NCBI GenBank assembly: GCA_009823395.1
Contig: CM020514.1
Location: 10,168,966-10,232,965 of the forward strand
From: Thamnaconus septentrionalis
Lineage: Eukaryota > Chordata > Actinopteri > Tetraodontiformes > Monacanthidae
Length of the DNA: 64,000 nucleotides
Direction: 5' to 3'
Shown in pieces: positions 11,518 to 22,782 of this stretch (position 1 is its first letter; each line of letters begins with the position of its first letter). The notes under the pieces are model-generated. The model was not told the origin of the DNA, searched no databases, and was given only the letters and a program-made list of their open reading frames with translations. Both the position numbers and the translations under genes were made by a program.

Positions 11518-11798
11518 GGGGGCAATAAGACTCTGACTTGCCTGAAGTACTGACTGGCAGCGGCGAGCACGGCTCGGTGGCAGGGGAAGTCGTAGCCCTG
11601 GACGCTCAGCACCACGTCGGTCAGCTCGCGGTTCACCCGGAGGTTCTCCATTCCCCTCTGAAGCTCCGCGGGCAGACCTCCGTCCTTCCAGCACAGCTGG
11701 CCGAGGTCGGTCAGGCTCTCCGCGACATCCTCCTGGCTGCCGTCTCCGTTATCAGGAGGCAGGGGACAGTCGGTTGTCCTCTCCAGCGACTCGCTCAT
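7370..11798 (-). CDS. klhl6: Kelch-like protein 6, complete
   Basis: Seven coding exons on the minus strand: 11798-11542, 11388-11223, 10361-9912, 9831-9594, 9229-9027, 8214-8001 and 7668-7370. They total 1827 nt, a 608-residue protein (human KLHL6 is about 621). Domain order: BTB at about 50-165 ([38 protein letters not shown]), BACK at about 165-290 ([27 protein letters not shown]), then Kelch repeats with GG pairs ([41 protein letters not shown]). The strings [30 protein letters not shown] and GVSHHGSVT...KSYTHI are KLHL6-specific in my memory of the human protein. KLHL6 is a CUL3 ubiquitin-ligase adaptor that supports B-cell receptor signalling and germinal centres. The start at 11798 gives [10 protein letters not shown] upstream of the BTB fold. 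Intron 1 has a GC donor. No frame breaks were found. Confidence 0.95.
11389..11541 (-). other. klhl6: GC-AG intron of klhl6 carrying CAG and (TG)n repeats
   Basis: On the minus strand exon 1 ends TACTTCAG and the intron starts GCAAGT. The next exon starts GGCGATGTTT after ACGTTCAG. Only this donor rejoins ...QYFR with AMFCNGL in frame; the nearby GT (four bases on) would shift the frame. The intron is about 153 nt and is largely filled by a microsatellite, (TG)33 on the plus strand at 11449-11514, and a CAG/GCA run at 11403-11422 next to the acceptor. Confidence 0.85.
11449..11514. repeat. (TG)n microsatellite in klhl6 intron 1
   Basis: About 33 uninterrupted TG units seen directly. They sit inside a very short intron, so length changes alter the intron size substantially. 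Confidence 0.95.
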
Positions 11799-11833
11799 TT
11801 CTCACACCGGACCGTCTTCAGAGAGACAGAAAG

Positions 11834-11836
<3 letters not shown>

Positions 11837-11866
<30 letters not shown>
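11837..11866. repeat. (AT)n microsatellite upstream of the klhl6 start
   Basis: About 15 AT units ending in ATAAAAGG, some 40 bases upstream of the klhl6 ATG (minus strand). On the minus strand it reads CCTTTTATATATA. It may lie in the core promoter or the 5' leader. Confidence 0.9.
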
Positions 11867-11870
<4 letters not shown>

Positions 11871-12316
11871 GATTGAATGACGTGAAGTTTCCGTGAGAAC
11901 AGCGCGCAGCTTTCTGATGTGCAGTTGCACCAGTAAAGAGCAACCCTGCGGTTTATGTTTGCGACAGTACAGTCACGTTAAGATGTGTTTGTCTTTTCCT
12001 GCCCCCATCATACTTCCTTTTCTTGTTCTGGGAGGAACATGCACATGTAGCAAAGCTTGTTTGACACACTTCCTCTTCGTGTGTGTTTTGTTTTCCAGTG
12101 CGCAAGAAATGTTTTTTTTTTCTCTCTCTTTTTCTCCCGAGAGTTTGAAATCTTCCCAAACAAAAACATATAAGAATAGTCCGTGTGTGCGTGTGTGTGT
12201 TCACTGAAGTGAATTTATAGACGGGTTGGTGAAATGCGTTCATCTTGTGATTGTAAACTATCGTATAGGTGTGAAAAACATCATGACCACAACTTACAAG
12301 AGATGGTGAGAGACAA

Positions 12317-12893
<577 letters not shown>

Positions 12894-14080
12894 CTATTTT
12901 TTCACTATTCTTGCCAAAATTGCTTTTTTATATTTACTTTGTATGCAATTTTGTGTGTTCAAAATTGTCAAAGGTTTTAGATAGAGAAATACAATTAAAC
13001 AAAAATGGGTGATGTGTACATGAGGCCTTTAAAAAGAATAGAAAAACGGTATTAATATCCCTTGACAAGCCAAAAATCTTCTGAAGAGTTTTAAATGATG
13101 CGCTTCCAGCTGGGCAGCGACGATGAAGATTCTGAGATACTGACACCCTGCTGTTGTTGCAAGGATGCAGAAATTATTTGTCAACTCACAGGGTTTGTTT
13201 TTTTTTTTTGTATGGGGGCGAAGAATTCAAAGATATACTTTTCGTATTGTCACAGGCTTAACGTTTTATACATTTTTTTCTTAATTTGCACTGATATTTT
13301 TTTTCTCACAGATCTTCCCTCAAATTTTACTACTCGTAAAAGGAGAGTCACGTTAAAGTTGCAGGCCTGCATGTTCTCACATTCTCCACTGGGTGGCACT
13401 GTAAGTCTGAAAACACACGGAAACGTGTGATTACACGTAAATTTGGGTTCCGCGGAAACGGGCTGCGAACCAAAATAATACATTGTATTCTCGGTCAGAG
13501 AACGAATTGTTCAAGCCACATGTCGATAACGCACTGCTACTGAGTCCATTTCTTTTTATCTATGTTCTCGCTAAATTTACACCAATCCCTCAAGAATGTG
13601 TGTCTTGTCATTTCCGGTAATGCGACAATCACCGATTATTCTTAAATTAGGAGAGAGCGCAACCAGCCCAGTTTACTTTTTAAAGAATCTAACCAACAAA
13701 CGATACAAAAATTCCGGGAAACTCGTGATTTACTGCAGGGGCTAAGGTGTCATCGGTCGGAACATTCCGAGAAGGCGGGTGACTGAACGCCTCACTAAAC
13801 TTTAACCAAAAAGGAACAAATCTGCCGCGTTTTGACGAAATATTTAACGTTAAAAATAGGTCGGATATTGACGTCAGTATTAACGAAGCGTATCTAATGA
13901 TGACAGCACGAGACGAGACGGAGAGTGAAGCTACTTTAGAGTGGAAAAAGATGGGATGCGATCTTAACAAATGAAATCTAAGTGGAAACAAACAAAAGAG
14001 ACAAAAACGAGATGTTTAATTGTGTCGTGCAGAGGTTTGTTGCGACTGTAACGCGTGCTTGAAATAGTCCAGGCTCGTAA
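12894..14080. other. Intergenic stretch between klhl6 and the EWI-family gene
   Basis: No coding region can be supported. The two genes are divergent (klhl6 minus, EWI gene plus), so this segment and the GA tract together separate two head-to-head promoters. The short open frames have no recognisable domain. A few T-runs are the only repeats. Confidence 0.5.
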
Positions 14081-14151
14081 CTAGAGACTTCCTCTTAGTT
14101 TACCAACAGGAAGCACACACCACTTCTATATCGGTGTAAGCGCACAGGCAG
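14081..14151 (+). promoter_or_regulatory. Putative proximal promoter of the EWI-family gene with PU.1/ETS-like sites
   Basis: ACTTCCTCTTA at 14087-14097 is, on the other strand, TAAGAGGAAGT, close to the PU.1 consensus. CAGGAAG follows at about 14106. Such sites are frequent in TATA-less promoters of myeloid genes, and human CD101 is expressed on myeloid and T cells. The start codon candidates lie 50-100 bases downstream. Site matches are seen; function is inferred. Confidence 0.35.
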
Positions 14152-17100
14152 ATGTTCAGCGAGTTTGACGGGCGATGCTGCAGCGGGATGGACTGCTCTC
14201 TGCTGACACCTTATTTCCTCCTCTGTCTGGGGATTTTCCTGCACTCTGGTAAGTTTTCCACTTCTAGGCACAAGGAATTCTGCTGGGAATTTATTGTGAG
14301 AGAAAAATGATAGAACATTATCTTATTAAGTTTCTTTTCTTTTCTTTTTTTTAACGTATGACATTATTTTATGTTGACATGAACAAAAAATGTTTGTTTG
14401 TGTGTTCACGTTTAATATATATCAACATAATAATGTCAACTTGTTTAGTGTGCAAACAACAGTTATGCAGTAAGGGCTAAGCCAAATGCTTTGTTTGAAA
14501 TATCTAACCGTGATCTTGATCTTTTACTTGAGATGTTTTCAAATAACAACTCATTTCAGTACAAGAAATGAAAATTAGTTTTGGAAATTAGTTTCCTTTT
14601 AAAAAATCTGAATAAAAAGTAAACTTGAAAGCATGTTCTTTAAAAACTTAACTAAACTTTTAAAATAAATAAATAAATAACTGCAAATGTAAAGGTTAGG
14701 CAGGTTTCACTTGTGTAAAGGAAGAACCAGATTCTCAAGTGTCGTGACTTTCAGAACAATGATTGGCACCTGACGTTGAAAGTGCTTGGCACCTGTGTCT
14801 TTTTTTCCACTCAGGAGGCGCCCAAGTGCTCACTGAGTCACAGAGGGGGCCCCTGTACCGCACGCTGGGCTCCCGGCTCTCCATCACTTGCAACGTGAGC
14901 GGCTTCTCGAGCCACAGCGCCACCAAGAAATTTGAGTTCTGCTTCTTGTCCCCCTCGAACCCGTCGACCCCCCTCAACATCATCAGCACCAGCAACAAAA
15001 ATTTTGGCTATGCCATGTATTCGAGTCGCGTGCAGACCGGCGACATCAATCTGACGCACGCGTCCCCCAACTCGGTGGTCTTTGAGATTCAGAGGCTGCA
15101 GAGGGGCGACGAGGGGGCGTTCGAGTGTTTGGTGTTAAACTCGGAGAGTGTCTATAACGGAATCTACAGTAGCACAACGGCGGTGAAAGGTAATCATCGC
15201 ACTCCTCTGCTCTGTTCTGATTATATGGGTTTGTAATTGCGTGTGACTGGGGAAAACACAAAATAAATTGCTCCTCTTTGGCGTCTCGTGTTGTCCCCAC
15301 AGTGATCGACAACTCCCTCAGTGTTTCATCCCCAGCCTCGGCCGTGCTGAGCTACAATGAGGGCGAGGCTCTCACTCTGTCCTGCCAGGCCTCCAGCAAC
15401 ACCCTCCAGCACACTCATCTGTCTCTCGGCTGGTATCTTCACAAAAGCGGCGAGGACGCCGCCCGGCCCATCGTCTCTCTCAACAGGGACTTCACGCTGA
15501 CGGCGGGCCGTGGGTTCGAGGGACGCCACAGCGCCGGGTTGATAAGGCTGGATAAAGTGGGAGAGGCCACATACAAGCTCGAAATGGCCAAGCTGGAGGT
15601 GTCGGACCAAGGCGAGATTTATTGCCGGGCGGAAGAGTGGATTCAAGATCCGGACCGATCCTGGTACTCCATCGCTCAGAAGGACTCGGCGAGGAGTAAC
15701 TTGACTGTTAAGGCCAGAGGTTAGACAGCTCGCAGTCACTCAAACAGTTCATCTCATGACCTTGCATGCTCGTCGCTTCTCGTCTTGCACAGGATGTGAC
15801 TTTCTGGAACTTATGGTTTTGTGTGTGTGTGGCCGCGTGCATGCATGCATGCGTGCGTATGTGTATGTTTTCTCACGTAGAAGTCAGGCCCGCGTCATCA
15901 GCGGTGACGGCGATGCTGTCGGTGCAGCCAAGCTCGTTGCAGGAGGGCCAGGAGCTGTCGCTCACCTGCAGCATCGACGCACAGAACCAAGAGCAGAGGT
16001 TCTTCTCCGTGGCCTGGCTCAGGGGGGACGTGGAGCTGGCTCGCATCGGCCCCACGGGGATCCTGTCGGTGGCGCCTGAGCACAGCGGGCGCGAAAAAGA
16101 CGGGGACTTCAGGGCAGCCCGGGTGGCGGCCAGAAATTATCGTCTCACGATGCAGCCCGTCAGAACGGAGGACCAGGGCGCGTACGTGTGCAGGGTGTGG
16201 CCCCAGGAACAAGGACAGGGCGGGGCCTTCGAGCAGGGAGAAGCACAGGACTCCGACTCGGTGCAGGTCACCATCTCAGCCACAGGTCAGCAGACGCTGC
16301 CGGCGTTTCCGCCGTCTCATTTCCAGTTCTTTTAATCTCAGATTAATCTCCCTGTAAATGTTAAACCATCGGACACTCTCACACCCTTCTTGCAACAGAG
16401 AGCGGCCTCTCACTGGAAATGGCCAGCGCCGTCAGTGTTAATGAAGGCGATCGTCTGAGGCTCAACTGCACAGTGCGCGGGATCAAGGGTCAGCTGTCTG
16501 TCGCCTGGCAGCGCAAGCCGCCCCACGCGGCCGGCTTCTCCAGCGTCGTCGCGCTGAACCAGGAGGGCGTGCTGGAGGCGCCTCCGACTGGACGCAGCGC
16601 GTCGGCGGCACGTCCAGCAGCTGACACCTTCACCCTGGAGCTGGAGGAGGTGACGGCGGAGGACTCGGGCGTCTATCAGTGCGTTGTGTCCGAGTGGAAA
16701 ACCAACAGCAAGACCACCAGCCACTCACAGACGGCCACTGTGACAGTGGCGCCAATGGGTGAGTAGTGGCTTGGATCTTTGCTTTGGTTTCAGGTTGTCA
16801 ATCCTACAATATGTGTGCCATATACAGAGCATTCAGGATAACATACAGTTTATTTTAAAGTTTTTAATGTATTGATAATCATGGGAATAATAATAATAGA
16901 TTGGATCGGGCAGCTACGTGATACGTAATTAAATTAAATGTAGACTATCATCAGTTGTACAAGATTGTTTCCAATGTGATTGGATTTTAGCTCTTCTATT
17001 TATATACAAAACTCACATTCTTGATATTCCCAGAAGAAAATGCATACCCCACAGAGCATTTAAAAAAAAAGAAAAGAAATCCACTCTGAGCGATTGACCT

Positions 17101-18804
17101 CTACGCTTTCCGACTTGAGATTCTGTTTACACGCAGCAGTAACTCTAAATGCTGCATACATTTGCATCCATCCATCTCCCACATTTCCTATCACGGCTTC
17201 TCCTGCACTCAGGGTCATGGGGCTGCTGATTTGTTTTTAGGCGAGTGCAGAATTGAGAATTTCATTGTTTCAGTCAGAACTGATAAATGACGACATTTGC
17301 CATTAGGAGACGTGCAGAAAAACAGTGACATCAATGTTTTTCCAACAAGTAAACACACATGATTGCGTTATCGTCCACTAACTTCTCATTTTTCGACTCG
17401 CCATCCGCTGTCGCACTTGTTTGTTGCGTTGCAGAGTCCTTAGTGACACTGAGCCTCATTGGTCGAAAAGGCAAACATGCACGATTGTGGTATCGTCCAC
17501 TAACTTTACAAAAGCATTGCCCAACTGATCCTCCTCCGCTGTTCCCCCTGCTTCTTCAACATGCTGTCAGCGCCACATAGAAACAGACTCACACGGACCA
17601 CACACAGGGCTTCCAGGATCATTGGACTCCCCAAACCCAACCTAACAGATCTCAACAGCACATCCACCGTTACGCAGAGCACATGCTGTTGCACATGACC
17701 TCAGTCAACCACTGGAAAAAGGTCAAATTCAGCAAAGGCCTCACCCCCAGTGCAGTAACCGAGCTGAACAAAGCAATGAGACGTATGTCATGTGTTACAT
17801 GTAAATGTGTGTGTGTGGCGAAGGGTGTATGTTTCATTTGTGACACCGCTGACGCCCTTGTTTGTTGCATTGCAGAGTCCGTAGTGACACTGAGCCTCAG
17901 CGGTCGAAACAGCATGGCGACGATGGGCGACAGTGTGGAGTTGATGTGCCGGGTCAGACGGTTGAATCTGCCGATGACTCTGTCATGGACCCTGCAGCGC
18001 GATGGGTCCAGCCTGGACCTGGACAACGTCTTGACGATGTACTCTGACGGTTCCATCAGCTGGGCCGGAGAGCAGCACAGCTACCAGCTAAGAGTGCAGA
18101 AAAACCCAAATGGACTTTATCATTATCTTCTTATAAATGGCGTGAGTCAAAGAGAGGCGGGAAGATACCAGTGTCATGTTGTCGTGTCTCTGAAAAATGT
18201 GCCCAAGAGGCTGGAATCCAACTCGCTGGCTGTGATTGTGCGTAACCCAGGTAGGGCCTAAACCTTCTTTGAAACTCCTCCGCGCCACGGTTTGCTTTTG
18301 TTTCTTATCTCATCGAATCCTTCCACTGCAGTTAGCACGATGTCTCTGAGGCCAGATCCGTCTCTGAGACGTCACGTTAACACCGACGTAGAGATGAGAT
18401 GCACCGTCACCTCCGAGCCGTCTGCGACCTCCCGCTACTCCGTGACTTGGCTCCTCGTACAGCAGGCCGAAAAACTGAAACTCCTGACAACGGACCAGGA
18501 TGGGCTTGTGACGTTTGGAGCCACCCTGGATCCGAGCTACAGGAAGCGAATCAGCGCGAGGCGCTCGGAAGGCCCCACCTTCCAGCTGAGTCTTCGCCAA
18601 GGCGACCTCGGAAGGCCCCACCTGTCCAGCTGGAGTGGCTACAAGTCTCCAAAAGTCGGTGGTATGGACTGCCACCAGTGGCTCAGGCTATCCAGCTAAC
18701 GCTCACAGAACCAGGTGAGTTTGGGTGAATTTAGGATTTGAATGGAAAACTTTTTGTTTATTGTCACTATTAGCAAATTTCTACTGTTATGGGTCCTCAC
18801 TGAA

Positions 18805-18839
<35 letters not shown>

Positions 18840-21673
18840 AGACATAATTTGTGCAACAGTTAGAATAATGCAACGTCCCACATCAGGATGTGGTGACAGC
18901 AGCCCTAATTGAGTCAAAACCAGAGATGAGAACATGTAACCGACTTCCAATACAGACAACTGTCAGTAAAACCTTAAAAATAATGGGACTTTGCTCACTG
19001 TACAAGAAAAAAACCAGATAACAGTCCCTTCTCATACCAATTTAAGTTTAATTTTTCTATATTTCCCCACCCCCCTCTTTTTTATCTTGAACTCCTTTGA
19101 CAATTTACATTATCAACTACAGATCTTCAGAAAACTATTTTCGCCCTCAATTTGCAACCTCCACTAAAATAAAACAATAACAGTGTAATGGTTCTACATG
19201 TGAATAGTTTTTATCTGTTGTAATGAAAATATTTCTTATTCTTGTACAGTGAATATTTTGACGTTCAATAAATAACCTACTTTGAGTTATTAGTCATGCC
19301 TCTATGAGGTTGTGACATTTATGACCAATTCTCCTTTTTCTCAGCTTCAGACATCTTTGTGTAATCACAAGGTTTATGACACGGGGCAATTCTGGCTAAG
19401 GTGGCGTACTCTGACCTTTTTTTTATGACCACAGGATGGTTGATAAGTGAGGCCAGTGTTTCCAAAGCATTTCTCATTTCTGAATAGTTTACAGATAACA
19501 TTATTGTTCATATTTATGGAGAACTTCAATTTCCACATAATGTGGGACATTTAATCTCTAAAAGATTGATTCTTAAATCCTGTTGTTGATTTGTTAACAT
19601 CGAAAGTGTGTTTTGACGAAGCCCACAAAGTGAATCCTTCTCTGATTCCTTCCTTCCACAGCCAACGACCTTTGGGTCAATCTGACACAGCGGTCGTTGG
19701 CGGCCTCGGAGGGAGACGAAGTGAAGCTCGAGTGCAACATCATCACAGGTGCTTTCACTCCGTCCCTTTTCTACGCCGTTTCGTGGCTCTACAGCAGGGA
19801 CGACCCTTCAGGCCTCAAGGCCCTGGTGAAGCTCGATCACACGGGCCTCCTCAAATACCCGCAAGTCCGGGGTCTCGAAGGCCTGCAGGGGCGCCTGCGT
19901 CTCTCCAGACCCACTCAGAGCAGCTTCCGCCTGCACATTCAGAGGAGCCACGAGGAGGATGGAGGCACGTACAAGTGCCTGATTGAGCAGTTCCATCTGG
20001 ACAACGAGGGCCAATGGCAGCAGAAGGCCTCGGAGAGCGCCGGGCCTGTCGTGTTAACCGTAAGACTTCCAGGTAGGACCTCAACCCTTTACACCAGTGA
20101 CGTACACTACCGTTCAAAAGTTTTTCATTTCTGCATTGGACGCCATTATAACCAGTTTTATGAAATAGTGATTTTGAATGCTCTGCAATCATTACGAGTA
20201 TGTGAAAAACAGTACAGTTCAGTTTAGTTTATTCGGTCATAATTGTACGTATACAAATAAACAGATAAAGAATACAGTGATAACAAAATCATGTTGACCG
20301 AAAAGGTGTAGGCTGAAGCGTTGGCTTCTGTAACCTACTCTTGACATATCATGTAAGCGGCTCATTTTTTTTAAATATTCCATACATGAACAAATCAAAA
20401 CAAAAGGTTCTAAATGATTTCCATAAACAGGCTGATAACACAATGAAAATTAAATCAGTCAAGATTAGCACACACATCAAGTGTGATTATAAAACAAAGC
20501 TTTGTTTTAGAAATGTTTACTTTTTTTAATCGCAATTTTAAAGCGTTCAGCTGCTGTAATAATGGCTGAGTATTGCACACTTGAGATTGATTCTCTGAAA
20601 CCACATTCAGTTAGACATTCAAGGCAACAACTGTCAAAGCTATCCCGTATGTGGTCAACACAATGTTCTTAGAGCATTCCAGTATGTTATTTCGTAAAGC
20701 TGCTAACAATGGAGTTCAATACAGAAATAGGTCAGTGGCGCCAAGCTTTTGAACATTAGTGACTTTTTCTATGGCAAGTCATGCAACACATCCACTTTGT
20801 TCCTCTCTCAACACATCTGTGAAGGAAGTGTACGATATGTGTCGGAGCTTTGTGTACGTGCTGTCTGGGCCACAAACCGCAACAAAATGACTGCAACCTT
20901 GTGACAAATGTGCTGCTGTGTCGGCAAAAGGCACGAGCCCCGTACTTGCAGAGCAAAAGTAGCGGCTAAAGCTAACAAAGTGTCTTTTGTTGTCTCTTTC
21001 GCAGGTAAGAACTTGTCCGTTTTGCAGGAGGAAGTGGAGTTGAACGTGAGCGCGTCCCAGGATTTCACCGTTCCCTGCCAGATCACCCGGCAGTCCAGTG
21101 CGGGCTCCGAGTTCCAGGTGAAGTGGTTTTTCCAGAAAGACACAAAATTCAAACAAGAGCCCATATTCAAAGTCGGCTGGAACTCCACTCTGCAGTTGTG
21201 GAGCGACGATGAGCTTAGATTTAGCCGCCCTTCACCCGAACAGTTTAATCTCATGCTTCTGAAGCTGGGCCCTGAAAAAAGTGGACTGTACTTCTGTGAG
21301 GTAGAGGAGTGGGTTCCCTCGCTGTCGCACGGCTGGAGGAAGGTTGCCGTTGAAAGGTCTGGAAATTACAGCATCAGCATCTACACAGAAGGTAAACACG
21401 CCTTGATTTTCTTCCCTGTGTCAATGTTAGCAGCCATCATGTCCAAACGTGCAGGATTTTGATGTGTTCTGTCCTTTTCCAGGAGGCAACGCAGGGCAGC
21501 AGTGCCAGTCCAATACCTTTCTTGGCATTCTCATATCGATCATCTTGCTCCTGCTGTTTGTCATATTTCTGCTTGTGCTGAAGTTGCGTCACAGCAGGGG
21601 GGTGAAAAAGTCTCAGCCATCCCTGTGGACAGAGCAGCACCCTCTGACCTCCAAGCACAGTGCAAATGGTTGA
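14152..21673 (+). CDS. cd101: EWI-family surface protein with eight V-type Ig domains (CD101/IGSF3-like)
   Basis: Ten coding exons, all phase 1-1 GT-AG: 14152 or 14188-14248 (signal peptide, SLLTPYFLLCLGIFLHS), 14815-15189 (D1), 15303-15719 (D2), 15881-16285 (D3), 16399-16758 (D4), 17876-18250 (D5), 18332-18714 (D6), 19662-20072 (D7), 21005-21391 (D8), and 21483-21673 (membrane and tail). The ATG at 14188 gives the better signal peptide. D2 carries the family signature in EEWIQDPDRSWY, and D8 has VEEWVPSLSHGW. The membrane segment FLGILISIILLLLFVIFLLV is followed by a basic tail of about 30 residues with no ITIM. The length is about 1121 residues. EWI proteins (CD101, PTGFRN, IGSF3, IGSF8) associate with tetraspanins at the cell surface, and CD101 dampens T-cell activation. 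Eight domains match human IGSF3, whereas human CD101 has seven. True igsf3 lies downstream in this window, so this copy is best called CD101-like; the paralogue name is uncertain. The D6 exon is 383 nt and disturbs the frame. Confidence 0.8.
17354..17510 (+). pseudogene. Truncated duplicate of the D5 exon start within intron 5
   Basis: Bases 17401-17475 match 17845-17920 closely. Both contain the intron end TTGTTTGTTGC[GA]TTGCAG and then the first 35-40 bases of the D5 exon (ESLVTLSLIGRKG here, ESVVTLSLSGRNS in the real exon). The splice acceptor is intact, but the rest of the Ig domain is absent and no consensus donor follows. The stub is flanked by a direct repeat containing TATCGTCCACTAACTT (around 17369 and 17490). 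This points to a local tandem duplication that later lost most of its length. Confidence 0.7.
17536..17700 (+). mobile_element. Possible non-LTR retrotransposon remnant (reverse transcriptase C-terminal region)
   Basis: One frame reads CFFNMLSAPHRNRLTRTT and then HRASRIIGLPKPNLTDL. This resembles the conserved C-terminal region of fish LINE reverse transcriptases (N-R-L...ASRIIG.P...L.DL). It is short and runs into a stop. Recognition is from family memory only. Confidence 0.35.
18332..18714 (+). other. cd101: Frame-disturbed D6 Ig exon of the EWI-family gene
   Basis: The exon is 383 nt, whereas all sister Ig exons are multiples of three. In the entry frame it reads VSTMSLRPD... to FQLSLRQGD and then stops at 18697-18699. 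In the frame that leaves the exon correctly, it reads QLEWLQVSKSRWYGLPP, the expected G strand with the W-L and W-Y positions of the family. Between them (18607-18626) the strand-F cysteine is visible only in the third frame. The sequence TCGGAAGGCCCCACCT occurs at 18568-18583 and again at 18608-18623, so a 16-base repeat covers the damaged spot. The exon carries at least two compensating indels with a net change of minus one. Confidence 0.8.
18807..18837. repeat. (GT)n microsatellite in intron 7
   Basis: About 15 GT units, seen directly, in the intron between the D6 and D7 exons. Confidence 0.95.
19191..19427 (+). repeat. Intronic copy of the EWI gene's 3'-flanking segment, with a poly(A) signal
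   Basis: This segment matches 21732-21975 over about 240 bases, including GAATAGTTTTTATCTGTTG, TTCAATAAATAACC and CACAAG/GTTTTATGACACGGG, with scattered differences. The copy keeps AATAAA at 19267-19272. It lies in the intron between the D6 and D7 exons, on the same strand. The similarity continues about 150 bases past the AATAAA, so it is a DNA-level duplication and not a copied mRNA. An unrecognised dispersed element present twice is the alternative. Confidence 0.75.
20217..20350 (-). mobile_element. L2/CR1-like LINE 3' end
   Basis: On the minus strand the segment has the block CAGCCTACACCTTTTCGGTC, a stretch ending TTGTATACGTACAATTATGA, and CCGAATAAACTAAACTGAAC. This is the recurrent 3' tail of an abundant fish LINE group. 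No reverse transcriptase frame remains. It is inserted antisense in the intron between the D7 and D8 exons. Confidence 0.5.
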
Positions 21674-21980
21674 AGCTGGAGGAGAAGACAGGTGTGTGGA
21701 GCGGTCTAGTATTCTTTTGTAAGTTGTGACAGTTCCACATGTGAATAGTTTTTATCTGTTGTAATGAAAATATGTGTTATTCTTGTACAATGAATATTTT
21801 GAAGTTCAATAAATAACCTACTCAGAGTTATTAGTCAGGCCTTTGTGAGGTTATGACATTTAGATAACCAATTCTCCTTTTTCTCAGCTTCAGATGTCTT
21901 TGTGTAATCACAAGTTTTATGACACGGGTCGATTAAGGCTAAGGCAGCGTACTCTGACCTTTTTCTTTTATGAAACAAAG
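21674..21980 (+). terminator. cd101: 3' untranslated region, poly(A) signal and 3' flank of the EWI-family gene
   Basis: After the stop at 21671-21673 the sequence runs to AATAAA at 21808-21813, so the transcript likely ends near 21830. The segment 21732-21975 has a sister copy at 19191-19427 inside the gene. No other gene overlaps. Confidence 0.6.
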
Positions 21981-22684
21981 AATCAAACAGCCTCAATCAA
22001 ACAGTGTGTGGGATGTAAAGTCTCAGTTAGAAGCTTCATTTCTTAGGGCACCATGAAGCAGGAAATGTGGTCAGATTTGATGCCTTTGCCCCACAAGCAA
22101 CAAAACAAAGGAAGTGAGACTCTGCAGTGGCTAGAGACGACAGTGTGGTTTGCGATTCTTCTGCGGTGTGAGACCGAATGTCTTATCTGAGACTGTAGAC
22201 ATTGTCACTTAACAGAAGACCTCGTTGGGCCATGATGCTCTTGGGTTGCCAGGTTTTTATATCTGCTTTAAACTTTTACCAACATTCTTTTATGTCAAAC
22301 TGATAAGAATGACAATCGCTTATTTACACAGTGCAGACCAATGAGAGCAACACCAGGCCTTATTCTCTGTGTCTGTTTGCCCTCAATACATTTCTTTCGA
22401 TTGCTGTAAAATTATCACAAATAATTCAATTTTCCAAAATGTATGTCTGCATAACTAAGAAAAAAACAAAACAAAACTACATCCCACATACTCAGTCCAA
22501 TATGTTCAATCTCATTTGGAAACATTTGAGAGTTTTCCACACATACCGACATAGTGACATAAAAGTGAGATTCAACATTGGATTCAATGAACTCCTGCAT
22601 GAAGTATATAAAGAACTACCATGACTTCCCATGTATTTCATGGGTTCACAATGACTAAGTCTTATAACTTTGTTTTGAAATTTT

Positions 22685-22775
22685 TAAGTGTTGCTGCCTC
22701 TTGCCAGGACTTCCTTGGAAAAGAGGTTTTTAATGTCAATGGGACTTTCTTGGTAAAATAAAGGTTAAAAAAAAT
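22685..22775 (+). mobile_element. LINE 3'-terminal fragment
   Basis: GTTGCTGCCTCTTGCCAGGA, then CTTCCTTGGAAAAGAGG, TCAATGGGACTTTCTTGGT and AAAATAAAGGTT is the stereotyped 3' end of a common fish retroelement (LINE-like). The AATAAAGGTTAAAAAAA tail is present. The 5' part cannot be identified with confidence. Confidence 0.5.
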
Positions 22776-22782
22776 ATATTTA

